Both the position numbers and the translations under genes were made by a program. Below the pieces are notes generated by a model, which was given only the letters and a program-made list of their open reading frames with translations, did not search any database and had not been told where the DNA came from. From contig WTBX01000418.1 of NCBI GenBank assembly GCA_013138855.1, positions 1 through 8,443 on the forward strand: a DNA stretch of 8,443 nt. The letters run 5' to 3'. Positions 1 through 7,341 of this stretch are shown in pieces (position 1 is the first letter of the stretch; each line of letters starts with the position of its first letter). The DNA is from Methylococcaceae bacterium. Its GTDB lineage: Bacteria; Pseudomonadota; Gammaproteobacteria; Methylococcales; Methylomonadaceae.

Positions 1-405
1 TTTCATTCCCATAGCTACACAGGCAATGCTTTAGGTTGTCGCGCAGGGATTGCTACCTTAGGAATTTTTCAACAACAAGGCATTATCGAAAAAAACAAAC
101 AACTTAGTGAAGCAATGCGCAAAGCGACCGCGCATTTTGAAGACCACCCTAATATTATCGAAGTTAGACAAACAGGGATGGTATTAGCGATTGAATTTGT
201 GAAAAATAAACAAACGCGTGAGCCGTTTGCATGGCAAGAGAGACGAGGCTTAAAAATTTATGAATATGCCTTAACTAAAGGCGTATTAATGCGCCCGATT
301 GCGAATGTAGTTTATTTTGTGCCGCCTTATGTGATTACTGAGAAACAAATTCAATACTTAGCTCAAGTTGCTTGGGACGGTATAATTTTAGCGGTGCAAG
401 ACTAA
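1..405 (+). CDS. bioA: Adenosylmethionine-8-amino-7-oxononanoate aminotransferase, C-terminal part
   Basis: The frame is open from base 1, so the gene begins outside the window and only the last 134 residues are seen. BioA is a fold-type I PLP aminotransferase of biotin synthesis; it moves an amino group from S-adenosylmethionine to 7-keto-8-aminopelargonate, giving diaminopelargonate in the cytosol. The visible start reads FHSHSYTGNALGCRAG, the conserved H-x-x-x-YTGN-x-L-x-C block that follows the PLP-lysine region in BioA. Later come RQTGMVLAIEF and the small-domain end GVLMRPIANVVYFVPPYVI, where the Arg-Pro binds substrate carboxylate in the class III family. The catalytic lysine lies upstream and cannot be checked. 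The stop codon shares one A with the rsmE start, so the two genes are probably translated together. Other class III aminotransferases are possible, but the HSYTGN block and the partner gene favour BioA. Confidence 0.88.
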   Translation, partial: FHSHSYTGNALGCRAGIATLGIFQQQGIIEKNKQLSEAMRKATAHFEDHPNIIEVRQTGMVLAIEFVKNKQTREPFAWQERRGLKIYEYALTKGVLMRPIANVVYFVPPYVITEKQIQYLAQVAWDGIILAVQD

Positions 406-1139
406 TGCGCATTTCTCGCTTATATCTTAATGATTCCTTAAATACTGGACAGAACATTGAATTAAATGATGATGCCGCCCATTATTTAAGATCAGTATTA
501 CGCTTAAAAAAAGACGCTGAGGTGATTTTATTTAATGGCTTAGGGGGTGAGTATCGCTGCACCTTATTAGAAGTCAGCCGTAAAACGGTATGCGTCAGCA
601 TTAATGAAAAAATAGACCGCAGTGTGGAATCATCACTCAACGTAACCATTGGCATGGGCATTTCGCGCGGTGACCGTATGGATATGGCCATTCAAAAATC
701 GGTAGAACTCGGTGTAAATAGCATTATTCCGTTAATCACTCAGCGTTGTAATGTCGTGATAAAAGCGGATAAAGCCGAACAAAAAATCAAACACTGGCAA
801 AAAATCGCTCAACATGCGGCTGAACAAAGTGGACGCACAGTCGTTCCTAAAATCCACCCTATCGCGCAGTTTCCCAACTGGATTGAACAAAATTTTGACG
901 AGGCTTTAAAAATATTTTTAGACCCTTATTCAAACACTGTCATGAATCAACTTAAAAATGAATCGGACAGCGTTTTGTTATTAACAGGTTCAGAAGGTGG
1001 GTTTTGTGAGCAAGAACGAGACAGTGCGATAGCGAAAGGCTTTAGCCCTATTTGTTTAGGTCAGCGAATTTTAAGAACAGAAACCGCGTCTTTAGCCGCT
1101 TTAGCTGCGGTACAAACACTATGGGGCGATTTCTCATAG
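405..1139 (+). CDS. rsmE: 16S rRNA (uracil(1498)-N(3))-methyltransferase RsmE
   Basis: This 244-residue protein has the usual length of RsmE, which methylates N3 of U1498 in helix 44 of 16S rRNA in assembled 30S subunits, using S-adenosylmethionine. The N-terminus MRISRLYLND starts the PUA-like RNA-binding domain (about 1-70). The SPOUT trefoil-knot domain follows, with GISRGDRMDMAIQKSVELGV (about 85-104), IAQHAAEQSGR (134-144), the SAM-loop LLLTGSEGGF (191-200; usually GPEGG, here GSEGG) and the knot signature LGQRILRTETA (218-228). The start at 405 is chosen because it gives the family's N-terminus and overlaps the bioA stop as TAATG; a longer in-frame reading from 372 adds residues that are really bioA sequence. 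No terminator is visible between its stop and the insertion sequence 22 bases downstream, so readthrough into the antisense strand of the transposase is possible. Confidence 0.95.
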   Translation: MRISRLYLNDSLNTGQNIELNDDAAHYLRSVLRLKKDAEVILFNGLGGEYRCTLLEVSRKTVCVSINEKIDRSVESSLNVTIGMGISRGDRMDMAIQKSVELGVNSIIPLITQRCNVVIKADKAEQKIKHWQKIAQHAAEQSGRTVVPKIHPIAQFPNWIEQNFDEALKIFLDPYSNTVMNQLKNESDSVLLLTGSEGGFCEQERDSAIAKGFSPICLGQRILRTETASLAALAAVQTLWGDFS

Positions 1140-1161
1140 AATAGAGTTGCTTACTTAAATT

Positions 1162-1179
1162 CAGCAATTCTCATTTTGG
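1162..1179 (+). repeat. IS terminal inverted repeat, left (transposase 3' side)
   Basis: The sequence is CAGCAATTCTCATTTTGG. It is an exact reverse complement of bases 2598-2615. It ends 19 bases before the transposase stop codon. The next bases outward do not match the other end, so 18 bp is the full perfect match. Confidence 0.92.
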
Positions 1180-1198
1180 CTCAATGTTTACTTCAAAC

Positions 1199-2542
1199 CT
1201 AATTTGGGATAGGAATTTCAAGCTGTTCAAGCATAAACTCCAATAGATTTGTCCAGCTATCAAAACATAAATAACGTGTTAAAGCGCGAATATCATCGAA
1301 AAACATTTTTCTACTGGATAAATATTCGCGTAATAGGCGATAGCAAGCGTCAAAATACTCTAAAATAGTATGCACAAGAAACGCGAGTATAATTAATGTT
1401 GCCAAAACCGAGGATAGATATTGTTGACCATGCCCAAAGTTATGCTTAAAACTGTAACCTTTTGTTTTTAATGTGTTATTATTTTCATTTTCTATTTTCC
1501 AGCGCGCTCGCCCTGCCGCCGTTATTTCTACAATATTATCATCAGTTATTTCAAAATCCGTTACAAAACTGTTGCGGTATATGACCTTACCTTTTTCATT
1601 CGTTTCTTTTATTTCGCACCAGTTAACCATTAACGCATCATCAGAATTCCGTAGCGGCACGTGGTTCATATAGCGATATTCGGTGGTGATATGTTGGCGA
1701 CCATTCCATTTTTTTTGCGTGTAAGCACTTATTTTTCCTATCCTTTCAAAGTCTTCCAGCCATTCATAAAGGGTTTGGTGTGAGTCGGGTTTGCAAACCA
1801 AAATAAAGTGCCAGTTTTTAGCCAGAATTTGCTCGCAAAAAGGCTGGTGGCTATACAAATCATCTCCTAAAATAGTAATGGACTGATCTGTAAAAAGTGA
1901 CTGTTCGCGTGCCATCCAGCGAGTTGATGCCGCCAACTCGCAATCTTGTTTCTCGTGACCATCTTGAGGCAAGATAAATTCAGGTGCTAACGGAATAACC
2001 TGGCTTTGTTTTGGTGAAACAATAACGGGCGTAATCGCCTTATGATTATAGTGAGTCTCGCCATTTTTCAGGGTCTGCGTCGAGCATTTATCACAATGAA
2101 TTTTTTGCGATGAAAAATATTCAACACCGTCCATTGCAACCAGTAAGCTATTTTCAATAGAAGCAAAAGGTTTTAAATATCCTGTCTCTTGCAACCCTTT
2201 GAATATAAAGTTAAAAAGTGGATATATTTCTTCTGGCGGAACAGCATCTAACAAGTTGCGAATTTGGTTATCGCAAGGAATTTTATGGGTTCCAAATAAC
2301 GTTTGCAGATTGCTTTTTCCATGTGATTTTTCTACCAGTTTTTGCTGGGCAAGAAACGATGGATTTTGCATAAAGAAAACAGAAAATGCACTTAAAGCGG
2401 CATCACTCATTTGATAGCTAATATTCGAGCCTGTTCGCTCGTCAGAGAGGTTCTCAAAACGTTCTTGAATGCGTTCTATTAATTGTTTTTGACTAAATCC
2501 TGCCGCTTGTGAATTATTTTTGGGTTGAAAAGGTGTTGCCAT
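1199..2542 (-). CDS. IS transposase with DDE (RNase H-like) domain
   Basis: This intact 447-residue protein is the transposase of the surrounding IS. Candidate catalytic residues are D138 in LLVAMDGVEYF, D227 or D228 in ITILGDDLYSH, and E351 in RARWKIENENNN, the usual DDE order. The block NNNTLKTKGYSFKHNFGHG (354-371) is a strong family signature seen in IS4-like transposases of many bacteria. An HCDKC pair (C150, C153) near D138 may bind metal; this is inference. The first 60 residues hold a helical, probably DNA-binding, segment. A hydrophobic helix at about 378-395 lies after the catalytic Glu, as is common in this fold, and is not a membrane anchor. The ATG at 2540-2542 has no clear Shine-Dalgarno sequence, in keeping with low expression. 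No frameshift or internal stop is present. Confidence 0.92.
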   Translation of the reverse strand: MATPFQPKNNSQAAGFSQKQLIERIQERFENLSDERTGSNISYQMSDAALSAFSVFFMQNPSFLAQQKLVEKSHGKSNLQTLFGTHKIPCDNQIRNLLDAVPPEEIYPLFNFIFKGLQETGYLKPFASIENSLLVAMDGVEYFSSQKIHCDKCSTQTLKNGETHYNHKAITPVIVSPKQSQVIPLAPEFILPQDGHEKQDCELAASTRWMAREQSLFTDQSITILGDDLYSHQPFCEQILAKNWHFILVCKPDSHQTLYEWLEDFERIGKISAYTQKKWNGRQHITTEYRYMNHVPLRNSDDALMVNWCEIKETNEKGKVIYRNSFVTDFEITDDNIVEITAAGRARWKIENENNNTLKTKGYSFKHNFGHGQQYLSSVLATLIILAFLVHTILEYFDACYRLLREYLSSRKMFFDDIRALTRYLCFDSWTNLLEFMLEQLEIPIPN

Positions 2543-2597
2543 GCTATTTTATGCCTACTACTTTTGAGGTTTAGGCTTGTAATATTAGCTGCTTTTT

Positions 2598-2615
2598 CCA
2601 AAATGAGAATTGCTG
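2598..2615 (+). repeat. IS terminal inverted repeat, right (transposase 5' side)
   Basis: The sequence is CCAAAATGAGAATTGCTG, a perfect reverse complement of the left end. It lies 55 bases upstream of the transposase start. That leaves little room for a promoter, which probably lies in this short space or in the repeat itself. Confidence 0.92.
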
Positions 2616-2691
2616 CTAAACAGGGGCTTTTCTCCTTAAAAGAAGCTCATGTGATGGCATGTCAATCCCGATGTGGAAATTCTTAGCGGGA

Positions 2692-2755
2692 AAGCCGTGT
2701 GCGGGAAAACTGCACGCACGGTTTGGAGGGCGGGGAGGAATATCCCCGACCCTAT
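2692..2755 (+). ncRNA. Group II intron 3' remnant: domains V and VI
   Basis: Bases 2692-2724 fold as a group II intron domain V. A 9-bp lower helix (2692-2700 with 2716-2724, including the G2694-T2722 wobble) carries the catalytic AGC triad at 2693-2695. A two-base AC bulge follows (2714-2715), then an upper helix (2701-2704 with 2710-2713) capped by a GAAAA loop. It is 33 nt rather than the usual 34, apparently missing one base beside the GAAA tetraloop. Bases 2727-2753 form domain VI: 2731-2736 pairs with 2743-2748 and AGGG 2727-2730 pairs with CCCT 2750-2753, leaving A2749 bulged as the branch-point adenosine. The likely 3' splice site is after 2755 or 2756. No reverse transcriptase and no domains I-III are present; bases 2616-2691 may be the domain IV tail. 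The intron is a dead fragment, cut off by the neighbouring IS. Confidence 0.82.
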
Positions 2756-2787
2756 CTCTGCGTAATATTAGTTAATGTGAAAAACCA

Positions 2788-3726
2788 ATGACAGAAGAAA
2801 AATTTATTTTTAATCAGATCCATATTGAAGCCACGCGTAACGCCTCAGACGACTTCAATTTGTTTCATGATAAGCATAAATGGTTACAAATCACCCACAA
2901 CCCCTTTAAAGGGCCTATCGTGCTGGGTTTTCAGCTTAATACCTTAATAGAATATCAAATGCGTTTGTATCGAGATGCACATCATGAAAATCAGATTATT
3001 GCTGAAAACGAGCTGCATTATAGTAATTATCAAACCACTTTCGTCAATGCTTTGCGCCCCGACAGAGAATTTCATTTAAACATCAAAAAAACATTAATTA
3101 AAACAATTCCTGAGCTAACGCTAGCAAATCGAGTCTCCATTAAATCTGATAATAAAACCGTGTTACTAGGTTTTAAAAAAGAAACAAAAAAACCTTTATT
3201 TTTGAGCGATACAGATTTATCCATTTTGCCTGATTTAAATGATTTGCCTGATTGCTCAACGGTGGCAGGCACAGAGTTTTTTCTGAAACGAAAATATGTT
3301 AATAACGGCAATGCGAAAAACTTTTTATCGGGATCATTAGCAGAACAATCTGATTATTTTGACGAACTAGCAGGCCTTGCTCATTATCCTGAAATATTTC
3401 CTTGCAGCTTAAGCTCAGGCGCATTATTAGAAAAAGCCCAGATTGAAGACAATCATGATTTTAAGCGTAACCCGATGGTTTATACCTCGCATAGTATTTC
3501 AGTCAATAGAAATCATTTAAAATTACTGAAAAATAATGACAAGTTACATATTTTGGTTAAACAATTGCCCGAATCAAAAACACAGACTTTAAACCAGACC
3601 AACATTATGTTGCGAATTTATGAATGCTTCGGAGTTTTAGAAGGGGGGGAAGTATTATTTAGAATGCGTATGTGTCTCGTTCCTTTAGAAGAAATATTAA
3701 ATAACTTAAATAAAAAATCTCAATAG
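2788..3726 (+). CDS. Double hot-dog fold protein, MaoC-like dehydratase-related, function unknown
   Basis: This 312-residue soluble protein has no signal peptide or membrane segment. Residues about 8-50 (IHIEATRNASDDFNLFHD, then HNPFKGPIVLGFQL) resemble the MaoC/R-hydratase hot-dog motif, in which a D-F-N-x-x-H stretch is followed by a GPI-x-x-G helix start. In active hydratases the Asp and His of D-x-x-x-x-H do the catalysis; here DDFNLFHD keeps an Asp and a His, so activity is conceivable. The C-terminal part (about 230-305, LLKNNDKLHILVKQL and YECFGVLEGGEVLFRMRMCLVP) has the strand pattern of a second hot-dog domain. The substrate would probably be an acyl-CoA or acyl-ACP, by inference only. 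An in-frame stop at 2773-2775 prevents an earlier start. There is no good Shine-Dalgarno before the ATG. The gene begins 32 bases after the intron remnant, so its native promoter may have been displaced. The exact family is not recognised. Confidence 0.72.
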   Translation: MTEEKFIFNQIHIEATRNASDDFNLFHDKHKWLQITHNPFKGPIVLGFQLNTLIEYQMRLYRDAHHENQIIAENELHYSNYQTTFVNALRPDREFHLNIKKTLIKTIPELTLANRVSIKSDNKTVLLGFKKETKKPLFLSDTDLSILPDLNDLPDCSTVAGTEFFLKRKYVNNGNAKNFLSGSLAEQSDYFDELAGLAHYPEIFPCSLSSGALLEKAQIEDNHDFKRNPMVYTSHSISVNRNHLKLLKNNDKLHILVKQLPESKTQTLNQTNIMLRIYECFGVLEGGEVLFRMRMCLVPLEEILNNLNKKSQ

Positions 3727-3764
3727 CTTTTTATCATGCTTAGACATCTTTCCTACGTTTATTT

Positions 3765-3896
3765 GTAACGACTCAGGCGGAGGCGCGACTTTTCAAGCAT
3801 AAATTTTAAAATGCGCTTATTTTAAGCGGTCTGAATTTATAGATTTTAAAGGTGCTTTTCAGGTCTCGTGCGCGACTAAAAGTCGCGGCTCCGTAT
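3765..3896 (+). mobile_element. MITE-like palindromic repeat, copy A, right end lost
   Basis: This stretch matches the complete element at 7559-7720. It starts with GTAACGACTCA, one mismatch from the intact terminus GTAACTACTCA, followed by a GGAG-x-CGCGACTTTT arm. It shares the interior AATTTATAGATTTT and the right arm GTCTCGTGCGCGACTAAAAG continuing through TCGCGGCTCC. The left arm's own hairpin is broken after CGCGACTTTT, and the outer right terminus is missing, so no target duplication can be found. It fills the space between two converging genes. Its remaining hairpin (CGCGACT-AAA-AGTCGCG, 3871-3887) could stop or slow transcription from either side; this is inference. No open frame is present in it. 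Confidence 0.72.
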
Positions 3897-3931
3897 CCCC
3901 AAAATATTAAGATACTTAAGGAAGTTGTCTA

Positions 3932-4657
3932 TTACATAGCCTTTTTAACAAAAGGCTTAAATTCACGATGAAGCATTTGATATAACTCTTTTACCCATGC
4001 TGCCTGCGTGTTTTTATCATACTTTAAGGTATGGATTCTAGGGTCTACAGGGGCAATCAATACTTTAATATTTTCTATTCCCACCGCTGTCGATAATACA
4101 AATAATTCTTCAATAATTGTATCGCCCATCGCTAGGCATCCTATAGAAACCGCTTTGCCATGAATAAAAATATCGCTACCCACATCTTCTCGTTTTTCCT
4201 CTACTGCATGTAATAAATCAAAGGCATTTGGGTAATTTAACTTCATCGACAAATGATAAGAACTATTCGGATGCAACCAAGTAATGGCATAAGCCCCTTC
4301 TGGAACTTGTTTATCGCCTTCCTTTAATTTAGGTCCTGCTTTACCGCTTAATTTTGCAATAGGATAACGGCGAATAAACGTATAATCTCCTTGATTTTTT
4401 GCCCATAACTCTAGTGATTTCTCTTGTTTTAATGCCAGTAACATAACGGCTTTTGGAGGGTAGGCAATCTTAGCTTTTTTAAAATAAGGACTTAAGCGTG
4501 CATTGGCAGCTACGCCATATTTTTCAATAACATTTTCAACGGTACGCGACTCTCGGTTTAATGGAATTAATGATGAGGCTATTCCATCTTCTTCATACAC
4601 CAAAAATACGATAGAAATTAATATTAAAAGCAGAAAGATGAGTATAACTTTAATCAT
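3932..4657 (-). CDS. YkuD-fold (L,D-transpeptidase family) protein, YafK/DpaA type
   Basis: This 241-residue protein starts with a hydrophobic membrane segment (about residues 3-20, ILIFLLLILISIVFLV) that serves as an uncleaved anchor or export signal and places the enzyme in the periplasm. The YkuD catalytic motif is complete: H166 and G167 in DIFIHGKAVSIGCLAMGD, with S171, G173 and catalytic C174. The SIGCLAMGD form and the upstream LWAKNQGDYTFIRRYPI strand region resemble E. coli YafK (LdtF/DpaA). That protein is known to cleave the link between Braun lipoprotein and peptidoglycan rather than to make 3-3 cross-links. The cell-wall role here is therefore inferred as peptidoglycan amidase or transpeptidase activity. 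The start gives the membrane segment directly; no strong ribosome binding site precedes it. It appears monocistronic, with repeat elements on both sides. Confidence 0.9.
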   Translation of the reverse strand: MIKVILIFLLLILISIVFLVYEEDGIASSLIPLNRESRTVENVIEKYGVAANARLSPYFKKAKIAYPPKAVMLLALKQEKSLELWAKNQGDYTFIRRYPIAKLSGKAGPKLKEGDKQVPEGAYAITWLHPNSSYHLSMKLNYPNAFDLLHAVEEKREDVGSDIFIHGKAVSIGCLAMGDTIIEELFVLSTAVGIENIKVLIAPVDPRIHTLKYDKNTQAAWVKELYQMLHREFKPFVKKAM

Positions 4658-4708
4658 AAATAGAGTTGTCTATAAAAATATTGAGTGCCAACTAAAGCTA
4701 CGTCGGAA

Positions 4709-4744
4709 CCGCGATCTTTAGTCGCGGAAAGCGTTAATGACGCT
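4709..4744 (+). repeat. Degenerate arm of the CGCGACT palindrome family
   Basis: Bases 4709-4727 pair as CCGCGA / TCGCGG around a TCTTTAG loop. This is a decayed form of the CGCGACTTTTAGTCGCG arm seen at the other copies, with CT changed to TC. A small second hairpin follows, AGCGT / ACGCT at 4730-4744. A stretch at 4752-4766, CTTTTTAAGCATAAT-like, resembles bases after the broken left arm of the copy at 3765-3896. It is probably an old copy disrupted by the next one. Confidence 0.5.
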
Positions 4745-4768
4745 CTCCAACTTTTTAAGCATAATAAC

Positions 4769-4852
4769 GGAAACGCGACTTCTAGTCGCGCCGTGTGTTC
4801 ATTCTATCGTTTGAGTAGATATGACTCGTGCGCGACTAGAAGTCGCGTTTCC
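4769..4852 (+). repeat. Palindromic repeat, copy C, with perfect 23-bp inverted arms
   Basis: Bases 4769-4791 and 4830-4852 are exact reverse complements, separated by 38 bases. Each arm also holds its own hairpin (CGCGACT-TCT-AGTCGCG on the left, CGCGACT-AGA-AGTCGCG on the right). The arm design is the same as in the elements at 3765-3896 and 7559-7720, but the three-base loops differ (TCT/AGA instead of TTT/AAA), the interior is shorter and the GTAACTACTCA termini are absent. It lies upstream of the DpaA-like gene and downstream of the receptor gene, both on the - strand. It may be a related element or a solo pair of arms. Confidence 0.75.
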
Positions 4853-4879
4853 AAATGCTAGCAATAGCTTTAACTTCCA

Positions 4880-4950
4880 GAGAATCAAAAGACTGGCGGC
4901 AAGCTGAAAGACGTAGTCTTTTGGGTAGCCGCCAGCCTTATGTGATTCTC
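4880..4950 (-). repeat. Three-tiered 71-nt hairpin downstream of the TonB receptor gene
   Basis: Three nested stems share one axis: GAGAATCA 4880-4887 with TGATTCTC 4943-4950; CTGGCGGC 4893-4900 with GCCGCCAG 4928-4935; and AAAGAC 4907-4912 with GTCTTT 4916-4921 around a GTA loop. The receptor gene on the - strand stops 70 bases before this structure is transcribed. No T-run follows on either strand, so it is not a standard intrinsic terminator. It may protect the receptor mRNA 3' end, act with Rho, or be a dispersed repeat of another family. It is unlike the CGCGACT family in sequence. Confidence 0.6.
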
Positions 4951-5019
4951 GATTTTATTCCTTAATTTGAGCCGAGTTAATCGTACGAATTGAAACCTCA
5001 AATGCTATTGTTCACTTGT

Positions 5020-7341
5020 TTATATACTCAACCGTACCCCAATCCACCCCGCTCTAGGTGCAGCAGGAGAAACAAATTGCCCATTATCAAAGCTATCTCC
5101 TAATACTTCACTAGCATCGCCATAAACCCCAAAGGTTTTATATTTACGGTCAAAAATATTATTAATACTGCCAAAAACGGTGAGATTTTCTGTTATTTTA
5201 ATTTCTGTTTTAGTATTAAAGACCCAATAACCCCCTAAACGTGAAGTTTCATTAGCTTCATCACCGCGAAAAAATTGATCGCCACTGTATAAGGTATTAA
5301 GCGCGATTGACCAGCGTTGCCATAAATCTACCCCTAAACTCGCTTTAAAAATATGTTCAGGCAAACTGGGGATTCTATCGCCCCGTTCAACTTGTGAAGC
5401 AAGCGTATTGTCTATGGGATTTTGAATGGTAAAACCGTCCATAAATTGTGCATTTAAATAAGTATAATTCGTTGAGAAATGCCAATCGTCTATTTCACTG
5501 AATAACTGGGGATAATGTGCGCTTAATCCTGCTTCAATTCCATAGCGGCGCGTTTGTCCGATATTACTGAAAAAACCTTCGGAAATACTGTCGCCACCGC
5601 GATTAAAAATAATGTCGCTGTGATTGGTAGTATGAAAAAATCCTAAATTCCACTTTAAATCGCCTTTAGGCATAAACTCAGTCAAATCCCCTCTAAAACC
5701 TGCCTCCCATGTTTTAGCAACCACTTGTGCTAAAGGAGGATCAGCCACAAAAGCATTGGGTAGTTTACAAGGATCATTTTCGTCGGCACAGCTTAACTCC
5801 ATTGGGGTAGGAACACGCGAAGATTCGCTATAACTGCCATAAACGGTTAGCGGCTGCCCAAATTGGTAAGTCAAACCCACAGCAGGATTAAACCGATCAA
5901 AGCTATGATGACCACTGAGTTTATCTTCTCCGTCTATAAATTGGTTTTTCATCGTTAAACTGGTGTGATTATAACGCCCAGAAAACATGATGGTTAATGC
6001 GTCTGTCACCGAGAAATAATCGCTAAAGAAAAAACTATAGCTTTCGGTATTGGTATTTAAGCGTACTCGTCCCTCTTGAAGCAAAATACCACTGCTTTTC
6101 GTACCTCGATCAGAGAGCAATTGTGCAAGTTCAGTATCGGATTCAAAATGCACATTGGCGTAATCATAACTCGCGCCAAAAACAAAATTATTTTCGTAAC
6201 CAAAAAGATCATTGCTAAAAGCGGATTGTATCGTTCCGCCACGACTACGCATATAGGTTTGGCTAGTGTTATTACTCGCACCATTTACCGCATCAGTGTC
6301 TGTAATTTGATTACCATTAATATCTTCAAGTAAGACTTCATCACCCTCTTCGGTTTCACACATAAAACCTGCATTTACTCCAGTACAACCGTCAAAGTCG
6401 CTATCATCACCATTAAAGCTACGGATACGATTTTGTCTAAAATAAGCATTCGCACTTAAATTAATTTCGTCTGTTAAATCAAATGCCCCTGAAAGTTCGG
6501 CAAAAAACATTCGCGTGATGGTTTGATCTGGATAAGTAAAAACCGCTTTAGGCTGTTGTTCTAAAAGTTGAATGGGATTTGCACCATTGCCTTTCATTTT
6601 ATTGTCATTAGCTGCTAGCGTTAAATCTAAAGACGCACGTTCATTTTCCCAGCTTAAAGTTCCGAAGACTTGTTTAGCAGTGGTTCTGGAATGGTCGCGC
6701 CAACCTTGTTCGCCAAAGTTTCTAAGGTCTATGAAATAACCGAACGTACCATTATTCCAACCGCTGGTTAATTCTTCGGAATGTCTATCCCAAGAGCCAC
6801 CATAAACCTCTAATTGATGACCTTCTGCGGTAAACCCTGTCTTAGTTTGTAGCGATAACGCGCCCCCTAAACTATTTAAACCATACATAGGGTTTGAACC
6901 TGAATAAAGTGCAATCGAATCTATCGCCCCTTCTGGAATTAAATCCCAATTCACCGTATCGCCAAACGGTTCATTAAAACGCACGCCATTAACATAAACC
7001 GACAAGCCCTGCGGTAAACCTAATAAAGGCGATGCCACAAAGCCGCGATAATAAACATCAGGTTGCAAGGGATTATTTTGCGCCTCATTAATATGCACAC
7101 TGCCTAAATGATCGTTCATATAATCAGCTAAAGACAGGCTTTGTGATTTTTCTAAATCTTCTGCTGTTGCTGTTTGTACTAGACTAGGAATTTTATTAAT
7201 CTCGACCCCGCTCCCTTGTAATGGCGAAACACTAATCACCTCTATAGATTCTAGCTCAATCACCTCCTCGTCATCAGCAACAGCGGTGTTTAAAATGGAA
7301 AGTGTCGCTAAATAAATTATGTTTCGAGTAACTGCTTTCAT
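5020..7341 (-). CDS. TonB-dependent outer-membrane receptor, ligand unknown
   Basis: This 773-residue protein has a signal peptide of about 22 residues (cleavage AVA before DDEE) and a likely TonB box in VIELESIEVI (27-36). A plug domain follows (about 45-170), with the motif block DVYYRGF, GLPQGLSVYVNGVRFNEPFG and YSGSNPMYGLNSLGGALSL. The rest is a beta-barrel of alternating strands ending in WIGVRLSI; most receptors end in Phe, here Ile, which is unusual but tolerated. An acidic insertion at about 308-362 (GDDSDFDGC, DINGNQITDTD) with two Cys at 319 and 328 looks like an extracellular loop that might bind calcium. A second Cys pair occurs in SCADENDPCKLPN. The receptor imports a ligand using TonB-ExbBD energy, but none of those genes is nearby and nothing fixes the ligand (siderophore, cobalamin, copper chelate or other). 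GAGAAGG lies only 2 bases before the ATG, a tight ribosome binding site; no other start fits the signal peptide. Confidence 0.92.
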   Translation of the reverse strand: MKAVTRNIIYLATLSILNTAVADDEEVIELESIEVISVSPLQGSGVEINKIPSLVQTATAEDLEKSQSLSLADYMNDHLGSVHINEAQNNPLQPDVYYRGFVASPLLGLPQGLSVYVNGVRFNEPFGDTVNWDLIPEGAIDSIALYSGSNPMYGLNSLGGALSLQTKTGFTAEGHQLEVYGGSWDRHSEELTSGWNNGTFGYFIDLRNFGEQGWRDHSRTTAKQVFGTLSWENERASLDLTLAANDNKMKGNGANPIQLLEQQPKAVFTYPDQTITRMFFAELSGAFDLTDEINLSANAYFRQNRIRSFNGDDSDFDGCTGVNAGFMCETEEGDEVLLEDINGNQITDTDAVNGASNNTSQTYMRSRGGTIQSAFSNDLFGYENNFVFGASYDYANVHFESDTELAQLLSDRGTKSSGILLQEGRVRLNTNTESYSFFFSDYFSVTDALTIMFSGRYNHTSLTMKNQFIDGEDKLSGHHSFDRFNPAVGLTYQFGQPLTVYGSYSESSRVPTPMELSCADENDPCKLPNAFVADPPLAQVVAKTWEAGFRGDLTEFMPKGDLKWNLGFFHTTNHSDIIFNRGGDSISEGFFSNIGQTRRYGIEAGLSAHYPQLFSEIDDWHFSTNYTYLNAQFMDGFTIQNPIDNTLASQVERGDRIPSLPEHIFKASLGVDLWQRWSIALNTLYSGDQFFRGDEANETSRLGGYWVFNTKTEIKITENLTVFGSINNIFDRKYKTFGVYGDASEVLGDSFDNGQFVSPAAPRAGWIGVRLSI

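Larger units (their letters stand above)
1162..2615 (-). mobile_element. Complete insertion sequence, 1454 bp, single DDE transposase
   Basis: The element is bounded by perfect 18-bp inverted repeats at 1162-1179 and 2598-2615 and carries one intact transposase on the - strand. It sits 22 bases after the rsmE stop. The flanks (AAATT on the left, CTAAA on the right) do not form a matching target duplication. On the right it abuts a 5'-truncated group II intron remnant. This suggests that the insertion was followed by an adjacent deletion, or that the two ends come from different events. The intact reading frame and perfect repeats suggest it arrived recently and may still be active. The family is not certain: the transposase has the DDE layout of IS4-like elements and of groups filed as ISNCY. 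Confidence 0.9.

Noticed and set aside
2671..2775. Open frame starting ATGTGGAAATTC and running through the domain V/VI region to a TAA at 2773-2775
   Set aside because: It is only 34 codons, has no ribosome binding site, and the bases are fully explained as group II intron structure.
6057..6333. Short open frames on both strands inside the receptor gene
   Set aside because: They overlap a well-supported long gene, lack family features and have no ribosome binding site.
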